This document shows positions 41,502 through 48,745 of a DNA stretch of 64,000 bases, in pieces. The DNA is taken from contig NZ_JAAIYA010000015.1 of the NCBI RefSeq assembly GCF_010894405.1, positions 181,164 to 245,163 of the forward strand, read 5' to 3'. Position numbers and translations under genes: made by a program. Numbering within the stretch: position 1 is the stretch's first letter; every line of letters begins with the position of its first letter. Below the pieces are notes generated by a model. It was not told the DNA's origin. It made no database searches and saw nothing but the letters and a program-made list of their open reading frames with translations. This DNA is from Pyxidicoccus caerfyrddinensis. GTDB lineage: Bacteria > Myxococcota > Myxococcia > Myxococcales > Myxococcaceae.

Positions 41502-42482
41502 ATGGACACGCGGGAAGCGGCGTGGCCGGAACTGCCGCTGGAGGCCTGGCGCGACAGCCAGGCCACGCTGCATCGGTACACGCAAATCCTGGGGAAGGTG
41601 AAGCTCGCGCTCACGCCGCCGCAGAACCACTGGTGGAACGTCACGTTCCGGGTGACTGCGCGCGGGCTGACGACGGGGCTCATTCCCTACGGTAGCGGCG
41701 GCTTCGAGGTGGACTTCGACTTCCTCGGGCACGAATTGCTCTTCCGCACGAGCGGGGGAGAGACGCGGGTGCTCGGGCTGGAGTCCCGGCCCGTCGCGGA
41801 GTTCTACCGGGACGTCATGGCGACGCTGCGCTCGCTCGGCGTCGAGGTGCGCATCTGGGACGTGCCCGTCGAGATTCCCGACGACACCACCCGCTTCAGC
41901 GAGGACCGGCACCACGCCACCTACCAGCCCGAGTACGTACAGCGCTGGTTCCAGGCGCTGCTCCAGTCGTCGCTCATCCTCGAGGAGTTCCGGACGCGCT
42001 TCACCGGCAAGTGCAGCCCGGTCCACTTCTTCTGGGGGGGCTTCGACCTGGCGGTGACGCGCTTCTCCGGTCGCCCCGCGCCGGAGCGCCCCGGCGCGGA
42101 CATCATCACCCGCGAGTCGTACTGCGATGAGGTGTGCAGCGCCGGCTTCTGGCCGGGCACTCCGGAGACGAACGGGGCCGCCTTCTACTCCTACGCCGCG
42201 CCGGAGCCGGAAGGCTTCTCCACCGCGAGCGTCCGTCCCGCCGCGGCCCGCTATGACAAGGGCGGCTTCAATGAGTACCTGCTGACCTACGACGACGTCC
42301 GGCGCGCCGGGAATCCGAGGGCCTTCCTGCTCGACTTCTTCCAGAGCACCTACGACGCCTGCGCGGACCTTGGCGGGTGGGACCGGGCGGCGCTGGAGCG
42401 GCCCCTGTACCTGCCCGAGCATCCGCGCGAGGGCCGCGCCCCGGAAGCGTCGACGATGCTCCCGGAGCAGCCCTCGCCCTGA
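41502..42482 (+). CDS. DUF5996-family protein
   Basis: A 326-residue soluble protein. WPELPLEAWRDSQATLHRYT at the start, LTPPQNHWWNVTFRVTARGL, and KCSPVHFFWGGFDLAVTRFS are characteristic of the DUF5996 family. The FDLAVTRFSGR and ITRESYCDEVCSAGFWPG segments may form its active-site or binding cleft, but the family has no known function. ATG 41502 is preceded by GGAGGGG. The 3' end is convergent with the Spy-like gene, with a small hairpin. Confidence 0.82.
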   Translation: MDTREAAWPELPLEAWRDSQATLHRYTQILGKVKLALTPPQNHWWNVTFRVTARGLTTGLIPYGSGGFEVDFDFLGHELLFRTSGGETRVLGLESRPVAEFYRDVMATLRSLGVEVRIWDVPVEIPDDTTRFSEDRHHATYQPEYVQRWFQALLQSSLILEEFRTRFTGKCSPVHFFWGGFDLAVTRFSGRPAPERPGADIITRESYCDEVCSAGFWPGTPETNGAAFYSYAAPEPEGFSTASVRPAAARYDKGGFNEYLLTYDDVRRAGNPRAFLLDFFQSTYDACADLGGWDRAALERPLYLPEHPREGRAPEASTMLPEQPSP

Positions 42483-42485
42483 GGG
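42471..42485. terminator. Short hairpin at the DUF5996 stop codon
   Basis: CCCTC (42471-42475) and GAGGG (42481-42485) pair around GCCCT; the DUF5996 TGA is at 42480-42482. The stem has only five base pairs, so the assignment is weak. Confidence 0.3.
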
Positions 42486-42490
42486 GCGGC

Positions 42491-43012
42491 TCAGTCGATG
42501 GGTGGCAGCTCCGGGACGACGCCGTTCCGCTTCCACTTGCCGAGCTTCAGCTTCCCCTCGCTGCGCGCGAGGGTGAGGGCGAGCAGCGCGCGCTTCGCCG
42601 GCGGCAGCTCCTTCGCCAGGGCCAGGTACATCTCCTTGTCGAGCGCGGCGATGCGCTCGCGCGCCTCGAAGGCGCGCTGGGCGGCCGCGTCCACCTGCGG
42701 CTGGGCCGCGGCGTCTCCCCGGGCGGCCTGGTGGAGGGTGCGCGCGGCGTCGCGCACCTGCTCTCGCAGCGGGCGGCGGCGCTCGTCGAACCGGCGCAGT
42801 GTCTCCTCCAGCTTCAGCGCCTGCGCGTTGTCCAATTCCAGCGCGTCGGACAACTCCAGCACCTGCCGCAGCCGCTGTCGCTTCTCCACGCGCTCGATGC
42901 GCTCCGCGTCGCGGGCGCCCCCGTCCTTGCCCTTGTCGTCTCGGTGGGGCTGCGCCAGCGCCACCCAGGGCAGCAGCACCAGCGCCAGCGCCGCCCTCCG
43001 CGTCCGCTTCAT
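42491..43012 (-). CDS. Spy/CpxP-like periplasmic protein
   Basis: A 173-residue protein with a signal peptide (RRAALALVLLPWVALAQ) and a wholly helical, charged mature part (VEKRQRLRQVLELSDALELD, RRFDERRRPLREQVRDAA). This resembles Spy/CpxP-type envelope proteins, which are helical chaperones or stress sensors, but the LTxxQ motif is not clear. Third gene of an operon after an ECF sigma factor and a zinc-finger anti-sigma; the family commonly occurs in that setting. It starts 5 bases after the anti-sigma stop. Confidence 0.7.
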   Translation of the reverse strand: MKRTRRAALALVLLPWVALAQPHRDDKGKDGGARDAERIERVEKRQRLRQVLELSDALELDNAQALKLEETLRRFDERRRPLREQVRDAARTLHQAARGDAAAQPQVDAAAQRAFEARERIAALDKEMYLALAKELPPAKRALLALTLARSEGKLKLGKWKRNGVVPELPPID

Positions 43013-43017
43013 CGTCC

Positions 43018-43548
43018 TCACAGCGTCTCTCCCAGGTCGAAGTCCATGTCCTCGTCCACGACGTCGCCGTCGTCCGGCGCGTCCGGGTCCTCGTCGAGCG
43101 GCTCCAGGCCGGCCCAGGCCTCGATGGCGGCCATCGTCTCCGCGTCCACCTCTTCTCCGTCCACGGTCGCCGCGGGGGAGCTCGGAGTCGTCACGGTGTC
43201 GGTGCCGCTCCGGGTGCCCTGAAGCCTGCCGGGCACCAGCAGCATCAGCGCCACCACCGCCGCCGCGGCCGCCACCGAGCCGAGCGTCCGCCGCCGCAGC
43301 CCCCGGTGCTGCGCGTCCCGCCGCCAGGCGGACAGGGTGCGCCGGGGCAGCTCCTCCACCTCGGCCTTCTCCTCGGCCGAGAGGGGCGGCATGTCCGCCA
43401 GCATGAGCACGCCCACTGTGGATGCGAGGGCCTCGCGGCACCCGTCGCACGTCTTCACATGGGCGTGGACGCGGGCGGCCTCGTCCGTCTCCAGGCCTCC
43501 CGTGGCGTGCACGTCCAGCAGCACCTCGTATTCAGGGCACGCGGCCAT
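43018..43548 (-). CDS. Zinc-finger (zf-HC2) anti-sigma factor
   Basis: A 176-residue membrane protein. The N-terminal 40 residues have the zf-HC2 pattern: Cys4, His28 (VHAHVKTCDGC), Cys34 and Cys37 in HxxxCxxC spacing, which binds the sigma factor. A single membrane helix follows (SVAAAAAVVALMLLVPG), and a highly acidic C-terminus (DEDPDAPDDGDVVDED) lies outside. Predicted to hold the co-encoded ECF sigma at the membrane until a signal arrives. Its ATG overlaps the sigma-factor stop codon (TGATG-type overlap at 43548), so the two are coupled. Confidence 0.85.
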   Translation of the reverse strand: MAACPEYEVLLDVHATGGLETDEAARVHAHVKTCDGCREALASTVGVLMLADMPPLSAEEKAEVEELPRRTLSAWRRDAQHRGLRRRTLGSVAAAAAVVALMLLVPGRLQGTRSGTDTVTTPSSPAATVDGEEVDAETMAAIEAWAGLEPLDEDPDAPDDGDVVDEDMDFDLGETL

Positions 43549-44153
43549 CAGCTCTTCTCCTCGGGCACGCCCACCTGCGCCTTCAACCGCTTCACTGCGT
43601 GGTGGAACTGCACCTTCGCGTTGTTCTCCGTGATTCGCAGCGTCTGGGCGATGTCCTTGAAGGACAGTCCGCCGTCGATTCGCAGCGTCAACACCTCGCG
43701 CTGGCGGCGGGGCAGTGCCAGCACCGCGGCGCGCACCTGGCGCTCGCGCTCACCCCGCTCCAGGCCCTCCTGCGCCGACTCCGTCGGGTCCACCGCCACC
43801 GCTTCCGGCCCCGCCTCTACCAGCACCGGTCGCCACCGCTGGCCCTGGCGCGCATGGTTCTTCGCCAGGTTGAGGGCAATGCGCACCAGCCACGCGCGGA
43901 AGGGCGCGGAGCCCACGGGCGTGAAGCGCGAGAAGACGCGGCGCGACGCCTCCAGCGCGCGCAGGAAGGCCGCCTGCGTCAGGTCCGCCGCGTCCTCGGG
44001 GCGCGACACGTAGCGCCGCACCAGCGAGAAGACGAGCGAGCGGTGCCGCTTCACCAGCACCTCGAAGGCCGCCGCCTCGCCCTCCAGGAAGGCGCGGCAC
44101 AGCTCCTCGTCCGAGGCCCGCTCCAGTCCCGGCCGGGCCCCGCGCGAGGGCAT
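43548..44153 (-). CDS. ECF-type RNA polymerase sigma factor
   Basis: A 201-residue sigma factor of the ECF group. Region 2 begins DEELCRAFLEGEAAAFEVLVKRHRSLVF and includes DAADLTQAAFLRALEA (core-binding and -10 recognition); region 4 is LPRRQREVLTLRIDGGLSFKDIAQTLRITENNAKVQFHHAVKRLK (helix-turn-helix for -35). Quoted motifs are fragments of that span. It heads an operon with a zf-HC2 anti-sigma and a Spy-like protein, so it probably controls an envelope stress response and its own operon. The ATG at 44153 lacks a good Shine-Dalgarno; a GTG at 44189 has GGAGGGG just upstream and is a real alternative. Confidence 0.9.
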   Translation of the reverse strand: MPSRGARPGLERASDEELCRAFLEGEAAAFEVLVKRHRSLVFSLVRRYVSRPEDAADLTQAAFLRALEASRRVFSRFTPVGSAPFRAWLVRIALNLAKNHARQGQRWRPVLVEAGPEAVAVDPTESAQEGLERGERERQVRAAVLALPRRQREVLTLRIDGGLSFKDIAQTLRITENNAKVQFHHAVKRLKAQVGVPEEKS

Positions 44154-44362
44154 CGCCACCACCCGCCCGCCTGTGTCTCCCGGACTCACACCCCTCCAAC
44201 CCCCGAGGCCCCAGAAGGTTATTTTCGATACGGTTGGGTGCCAGAGTTTACGGATTGTGCAGGAATTGCAGCACGTTGGGTGGGTCAATCGTTCCGTGCC
44301 GGGTTGCTGGTGACGCTTGCCCGCTGACAGAATGCCTGGCTGCTCGTAACCACGGACGGGGC

Positions 44363-44941
44363 ATGGTGACGGAAGGCTCTAGCTCTCGCATCAAGGGTGG
44401 AGTGCTCATCTCCCGGCTGAACATGCTGCGCCACCACGGCGGGCAGGTTCGGGTGGACGAGGTGCTGCGGCGGCTTCCGCCGGAGGACCAGGCGCTGTTG
44501 CGGAAGATGATTCTTCCCATCGCCTGGTATCCGCTGGAGCTGAACCTGCGGCTGGACTCGGCCATCGCGGAGGTGATGTCGCCGGAGGACAAGCGCCGGG
44601 CCTTCATCGACATGGGCCGCGCGTCCGCCGAGGAGGCGCTCCACGGGGCGCAGCACGTCTTCGTGCGGCCCGGAGACCCGCAGTTCCTGCTCAGCCAGGC
44701 GCCGCAGATCTACCGCTTCTATTACGCGGTGGGCTCGCGCACGTACGAGCAGGTGGGGGCTCACGGCGCGGTGCTGCGCACCTTCGGGGCGGAGAACGTC
44801 ACGGAGACGGACTGCCTCACGATTATCGGCTGGCACGAGCGGGCCATCGAGCTGTCCGGCGGCCACGCGGTGAACACCACGCACCCGCTGTGTCGAGCCC
44901 GGGGCGCGCCGCATTGCGAGTACCACTTCGCCTGGCAGTGA
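44363..44941 (+). CDS. V4R/heme-NO-binding-like myxobacterial protein
   Basis: A 192-residue protein. It has a helical N-terminal half (IKGGVLISRLNMLRHHGGQ... LPPEDQALLRKMILPIAWYPL) and a C-terminal domain that includes YYAVGSRTYEQVGAHGAVL and ends RARGAPHCEYHFAW, a pattern seen at the end of V4R/heme-NO-binding-fold domains. I recognise the general family as common in myxobacteria, but the exact family name and ligand are uncertain. It may bind a small ligand. ATG 44363 is preceded by GGACGGGG. It is divergent from the ECF sigma operon. Confidence 0.6.
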   Translation: MVTEGSSSRIKGGVLISRLNMLRHHGGQVRVDEVLRRLPPEDQALLRKMILPIAWYPLELNLRLDSAIAEVMSPEDKRRAFIDMGRASAEEALHGAQHVFVRPGDPQFLLSQAPQIYRFYYAVGSRTYEQVGAHGAVLRTFGAENVTETDCLTIIGWHERAIELSGGHAVNTTHPLCRARGAPHCEYHFAWQ

Positions 44942-44961
44942 GGCGCCGCGTCCCGGCGCTC
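44940..44961. terminator. Hairpin between convergent V4R-like and peroxiredoxin genes
   Basis: GAG-CGCC pairs with GGCG-CTC, with one bulged G at 44943, around a 7-base loop. It spans the stop of the plus-strand gene (44939-44941) and reaches the stop region of the peroxiredoxin gene. Confidence 0.4.
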
Positions 44962-45418
44962 AGCTGGCGGCCGGGTTGGCGCGCAGGTAGCGGAGCACGT
45001 CGTCGAGGTGGCGGTAGACGCGCACCTCGTGGCGGATGATGTGCTCGATGCGGCCGTCGGCGGCGATGATGAAGGTGACGCGCCGGTCGATGTTGAGCAC
45101 GGGCCAGAGCACGTCATAGGCGCGGCTGATGTCCCGGTTCTCGTCACCGAGCAGGGCGAAGTGGATGTCCTCCTTCGCGGCGAACTCGCACTGCGTGCGC
45201 TGGGTGTCCACGGACACGCCCACCAGCTCCGCGCCGAGTGACTTGACGAGCTGGTGATTGTCCCGGAACGCCCGGTTCTCGATGGTGCAGCCGACGGTGA
45301 AGGCCTTGGGGAAGAAGAAGAGGACCACGCGCCGGCCGCGCAGCGCGGACAGGCGCAGGGACGCACCGTGACAGTCGGTGGCGGTGAAGTCCGGAGCGGA
45401 GTCTCCGACGGCAAGCAT
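44960..45418 (-). CDS. bcp: Peroxiredoxin (BCP/PrxQ type)
   Basis: A 152-residue thiol peroxidase. LAVGDSAPDFTATDCHGA at the start and VVLFFFPKAFTVGCTIENRAFRDN (fragment: FTVGCTIE, peroxidatic Cys) are diagnostic of peroxiredoxins. The equivalent of PrxQ's resolving Cys five residues later is absent; the next Cys is in RTQCEFAAK, about 35 residues on. It reduces hydrogen or organic peroxides with thioredoxin or a similar donor. The gene is monocistronic. Confidence 0.85.
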   Translation of the reverse strand: MLAVGDSAPDFTATDCHGASLRLSALRGRRVVLFFFPKAFTVGCTIENRAFRDNHQLVKSLGAELVGVSVDTQRTQCEFAAKEDIHFALLGDENRDISRAYDVLWPVLNIDRRVTFIIAADGRIEHIIRHEVRVYRHLDDVLRYLRANPAAS

Positions 45419-45473
45419 TCCGGTAGGTCCTCTTCCTGGTGAGCCAGGCTCGTTCCACCCCTACCACGTTTCG

Positions 45474-45611
45474 ATGGGCGCGCTGCTGCCCCGGTTGCTC
45501 CGCGTGAGGGCCTGTCTGGCAGTGCTCGCTGGGCTGGCGGATGGTGCGCCGCCTGTCCCGCCTGGGGCCAACAGGACTGCACCGCGAGTCGGTGATGTGA
45601 GGAGCGCTTGA
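45474..45611 (+). pseudogene. Possible stump of a toxin lipoprotein leader
   Basis: A 45-codon frame starts MGALLPRLLRVRACLAVLAG, very like an N-terminal export signal, then reads into unrelated low-complexity sequence (APPVPPGANRTAPRVGD) and stops at TGA 45609-45611, which overlaps the ATG of the next gene. In myxobacteria I associate leaders of this kind with AHH-type toxins next to Imm11-like immunity genes. Here the lipobox Cys seems lost (LAGLADG) and the rest of the gene is missing. The assignment is inference. Confidence 0.3.
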
Positions 45612-46139
45612 TGTCTACGCGGTACTTCGACCTGTCAGACGACGTCTACATCCCGGGACGATGGGAGCAGGGAGTACCGCTCGATGCACAGGGGCAGAAG
45701 CTCCGGACCTGGACCTTCAGGCGAGGAGAGCGCGCTGACATTGATGGAGCCATCAGGATTCCCGTCACGGTTCAGGGACAGGCCTTGGGCTTCTCCGCGG
45801 CTGGAGCTGCCGTTCCCATCATTCCCATCATCCCGAGTGGCCCGGACTGGCCGGGGCATCGCCAGGCCTGGCGGGTCATCCATCGCGAGTCGGGGAGCAC
45901 ACTCCTCGTCACCGACGGCCTGTCTGACCCCTTCATCGACCGTGACGAGCTCACGACGGGGTTCGGTCTCGAGCTGGCCATCGAAACCAACGCTCGTCAC
46001 CATCAAGGCCCTCCTGCCGTCGGAGCTCGAGTTCATGCTCGCACAGGGACGCGGTGGGCCGGCCGAGCTGGCACGCCGCTTCACCCAGGAGAGCGACGCG
46101 CCGCACCTGTCGCGCTCATGGCGCAAGCCCGTGGTTTGA
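45611..46139 (+). pseudogene. Chimeric, frameshifted Imm11-like / SUFU-domain immunity gene
   Basis: The frame starts at ATG 45611 (AGGAG about 8 bases upstream) with MSTRYFDLSDDVYIPGRWE, the N-terminus typical of Imm11-like immunity proteins of myxobacteria. After about residue 70 the sequence changes to a suppressor-of-fused (SUFU)-like region (RQAWRVIHRESGSTLLVTDG, TTGFGLELAIET). At 45986-45992 the frame is lost and the expected C-terminus (ALLPSELEFMLAQGRGGPAE) continues in the other frame to TGA 46137-46139. Part of the SUFU middle is missing. A 9-base tandem repeat, TTCCCATCA, at 45813-45830 marks the Imm11/SUFU junction. It looks like a recombination product of two immunity genes, now inactive. 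Confidence 0.6.
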
Positions 46140-46152
46140 GCGCGTTTCAAGG

Positions 46153-46158
46153 TAAGGT
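46153..46158 (+). promoter_or_regulatory. Candidate -10 element (TAAGGT) of the ycaO-tfuA pair
   Basis: TAAGGT ends 8 bases before the GTG at 46167 and there is no other ribosome-binding site, so the pair may be expressed from a leaderless transcript starting close to the GTG. The same hexamer occurs before the kinase gene at 48570-48575. The AAGGT could instead be a weak Shine-Dalgarno. Confidence 0.35.
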
Positions 46159-46166
46159 CCGCGCCC

Positions 46167-47336
46167 GTGCGGTCGACCCAGGACGTCTTTTCCTCGCAGG
46201 AATTCCCACGACGGCTGGCCCGGGCCATGGGCGTGACACGGGTGGCGCGTGTCACCGGGCTGGACAGGACCGGAGTCGAAGTGGCGTGCGCCGTGCGGCC
46301 CGGAGGCCACGTGCTCCAGGTGTGCAATGGCAAGGGCCTCACGTACTCCGACGCCTCGTGGGGCGCGCTGCTGGAGACGGCGGAGCTGTGGGCGGCGGAG
46401 ACGGTGATGCCGGGCCGACTCATGTGGGGCTCTCGGGCGGAGCTGGACGGCCGGCTGGGCTCCCTGTGGGGCGCGGAGTCGCTCGGTTCCGCGGGCGCGC
46501 TCGTGGCTCCGCGTCTGTGGGGAGACGGAGTGCGCTGCGCCTGGCGTGAAGCCACCGAGCTGAACTCGGGGCGCTCGGTGTGGGTGCCCGCGCAGGGCAT
46601 CCACGTGCCCCCTCCGGAGGGGCCCTCGTTGGGGCCGGTGGCGGCGGCGTGGACGAGCAACGGCTCCGGGGCGCACCCGGACGCGGGGCTGGCCCTGCTG
46701 CACGCGCTGCTGGAGGCGACGGAGCGGGACCAGCTCTCCCGGACACTGCCCGAGGGGTGGACGGAGGAAGGCGTGCGGCAACGCCTGCTGCGGCCCTCGG
46801 AGCTGCTGGAGGCGGCGCCTCGCACGTCGAAGCTGGCGGACACGCTCCGGGAGCGGGGCTTCGGCGTGTATCTCTTCGACGTCACCCCTTCCAAGCGCAC
46901 GCCCGGCGCGGTGGGCCTGCCGGTGGGCGCAGCGGTGCTGGTGGACCTGGAGGAAGGGCCCGTCCCCCTCACCGCGGGCTATGCCTGTGCACTGAGCAGG
47001 GACGAGGCGCTGCTGAAGGCCCTGCTGGAGGCGGCCCAGTCGCGGCTGACGGACATCCACGGTGCGCGCGAGGACGTGGCCTCGGCGGACCGCGAGGCGG
47101 CGCGCGGCTTCGCGGACGCCTGCGCGCAGGTGCGCCCGAGACGGAGGGCCGAGGACATGCCGGACCTCGGCGCTCACGCGAAGGCCACGGCGGCGCGAAG
47201 GGTGCGGCGCGTGCTGGAATTGCTGAAGCGCGCAGGCTTCGCGCGAGCGGCCGCGGTGGAGCTGGATTCGCCCGTGCCGGGCCTGCACGTGCGGCGGGTG
47301 GTGGTGCCGGGCATGCACATCTCGGAGCTCCTATGA
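46167..47336 (+). CDS. ycaO: YcaO-domain protein (peptide backbone-activating, thioamidation type)
   Basis: A 389-residue cytosolic protein. YcaO enzymes use ATP to phosphorylate a peptide amide oxygen, which leads to azoline, amidine or thioamide formation. ATP- and Mg-binding motifs are intact: GALLETAELWAAE (Glu70 and Glu73), ALLEATERDQL (Glu183, Glu186, Arg187) and EAAQSRLTDIHGARED (288-303). The C-terminus (MHISELL) lacks the PxPxP of azoline cyclodehydratases, which fits the TfuA-partnered group. Its TGA overlaps the ATG of the TfuA gene (ATGA). No precursor peptide is adjacent. The GTG start at 46167 is supported by the conserved N-terminal RRLARAMGVTRVARVTGLDR. Confidence 0.85.
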   Translation: MRSTQDVFSSQEFPRRLARAMGVTRVARVTGLDRTGVEVACAVRPGGHVLQVCNGKGLTYSDASWGALLETAELWAAETVMPGRLMWGSRAELDGRLGSLWGAESLGSAGALVAPRLWGDGVRCAWREATELNSGRSVWVPAQGIHVPPPEGPSLGPVAAAWTSNGSGAHPDAGLALLHALLEATERDQLSRTLPEGWTEEGVRQRLLRPSELLEAAPRTSKLADTLRERGFGVYLFDVTPSKRTPGAVGLPVGAAVLVDLEEGPVPLTAGYACALSRDEALLKALLEAAQSRLTDIHGAREDVASADREAARGFADACAQVRPRRRAEDMPDLGAHAKATAARRVRRVLELLKRAGFARAAAVELDSPVPGLHVRRVVVPGMHISELL

Positions 47337-48514
47337 CGCGGCGAGCGGACGCGCTGGTGGTCTTCCTGGGGCCCTCGCTGCCGGCGGACGAGGCGCGGCG
47401 GCTGGCGCCGTGCACGGTGCTGCCTCCGGCGAGGCAGGGGGACGTGTGGCGCGCGCTGAGCCTTCGGCCCCGAGCCATCGCCCTGGTGGACGGCGTCTTC
47501 GAGGCGCAGCCTTCGGTGTGGCACCACGAAATCCTGGCGGCGCTGGAGGCGGGCGTCGCCGTCTTCGGCGGCGCGAGCATGGGAGCGCTGCGCGCCGCCG
47601 AGCTGGCACCGCACGGCATGGTGGGCGTGGGGCGCATCTTCGCGTGGTATCGGGACGGCGTGGTGGTGGACGACTCCGAGGTCGCCCTGCTGCACGCCGA
47701 TGAAGAGCACGGCTGGCGGCCGCTCACCGTGCCGCTCGTCAACGTGCGGCACGTGGCGGAGCGCGCGAGGGCGGCGCGGGTGCTCGGGCGCGACGCGGCG
47801 AGTGCGCTGGTGCAGGCGGCGGACGACCTCTTCTACCAGGAGCGCACCTGGCCCCGCGTGCTGGAGCGCGTGCGTCCAAGCTGGACGGAGTCCACGCGCG
47901 CCGCGTGGGAGAAGTGGTTCCCCAACGGCGGTGAGGACTTGAAGCGGCTGGATGCCATCGCCTGCGTCCAGGCCGCGGCGGAGTGGGTGGCTTCGGGCAC
48001 TCCGGCTCCGGTGGGGGCGCGGCAGTCGCCCTCGTCGCTCGTGCGTCGCCGCCGGTTGGTGGATGACGTGACGCAGGTGCGCGGCGGCGCGGTGCCCTCG
48101 GGGCGCGTGCTGGAGGCGCTGCGCGAGGCGCCCGATGCAGTGGAGCTGGCCGAGGCGGGCCTGCGCCGGTCGCTGCTCGCGGGCCAGGCGCGGACGCTGG
48201 GGCTGACGGCGACTTCCGACGAAGTGGACGCGGAGGAGGCCGCATGGTGGGACGCGCGCGGCATCGCGCCCGGACGACGTGAGGCGTACCTCTCCGCGTG
48301 CGGGCTCGACACGGTAGGGCTGCGAAGGCTGTGCGAGGAGCTGGCGCTGGAGCGGCTCGTCCTGGCTCATGCGCCGCGCCTGCTGCCTGACGGACCGTCC
48401 TGGGACGAAGCCCTGGCCGCCGAGGCCCGTCTGCGCGGGCGCTGGGTCCGGGCCGCCAGGGACGTGGCGCGGGAGGACTCCGAGGACCCGACGGGGGACG
48501 TCGGGTCGGAGTGA
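47333..48514 (+). CDS. tfuA: TfuA-like protein, partner of YcaO
   Basis: A 393-residue protein coupled to ycaO by an ATGA overlap. The first 140 residues match the TfuA core: VVFLGPSLPADEA (about 9-21), IALVDGVFE, VAVFGGASMGALRAAEL (about 77-91) and VGRIFAWYRDGVVVDDSEVAL. TfuA with YcaO is needed for trifolitoxin and for thioamide formation in thioviridamide-type peptides and McrA thioglycine; TfuA is thought to supply or hand over sulfur. The C-terminal 230 residues are helical and less conserved, longer than many TfuA proteins. Substrate unknown. A hairpin follows at 48524. Confidence 0.83.
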   Translation: MTRRADALVVFLGPSLPADEARRLAPCTVLPPARQGDVWRALSLRPRAIALVDGVFEAQPSVWHHEILAALEAGVAVFGGASMGALRAAELAPHGMVGVGRIFAWYRDGVVVDDSEVALLHADEEHGWRPLTVPLVNVRHVAERARAARVLGRDAASALVQAADDLFYQERTWPRVLERVRPSWTESTRAAWEKWFPNGGEDLKRLDAIACVQAAAEWVASGTPAPVGARQSPSSLVRRRRLVDDVTQVRGGAVPSGRVLEALREAPDAVELAEAGLRRSLLAGQARTLGLTATSDEVDAEEAAWWDARGIAPGRREAYLSACGLDTVGLRRLCEELALERLVLAHAPRLLPDGPSWDEALAAEARLRGRWVRAARDVAREDSEDPTGDVGSE

Positions 48515-48523
48515 AGCGGGGCA

Positions 48524-48540
48524 CCCACCTCGCGGGTGGG
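48524..48540 (+). terminator. Hairpin downstream of tfuA
   Basis: CCCACC (48524-48529) pairs with GGTGGG (48535-48540) around TCGCG, followed by AAATTCT. It lies 10 bases after the tfuA stop and would separate the ycaO-tfuA unit from the kinase gene. Confidence 0.5.
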
Positions 48541-48546
48541 AAATTC

Positions 48547-48575
48547 TGTGACAGACCCGCGGGAGAGGGTAAGGT
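48547..48575 (+). promoter_or_regulatory. Candidate sigma-70-type promoter of the kinase-DUF2381 unit
   Basis: TGTGAC (48547-48552) and TAAGGT (48570-48575) are separated by 17 bases, similar to the vegetative promoter arrangement in Myxococcus (TAGACA...TAAGGG). The start codon at 48746 lies about 165 bases on, so the leader would be long. The leader contains no convincing small gene. Confidence 0.45.
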
Positions 48576-48745
48576 CAACCCTGGAGGTTTCCCTTGTTCA
48601 GCCCCGCTCCCTGGGTGGTTCTCGAGCCTCTCGTGCAGCACGCGCCGGTGATGGCCTCGCCGTCACGTGGTGCCGTGCGCGTGGGTGGTCCGGGGGCGGG
48701 GCCTGGAACAACCTGGCGGGTGGGGTGGGTGGTGGAGGCCTGTCG

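Noticed and set aside
45635-46972. 445-codon minus-strand frame across the immunity pseudogene and ycaO
   Set aside because: Low-complexity Ser/Arg/Pro composition and no motif; the plus strand carries recognisable Imm11, SUFU and YcaO sequence.
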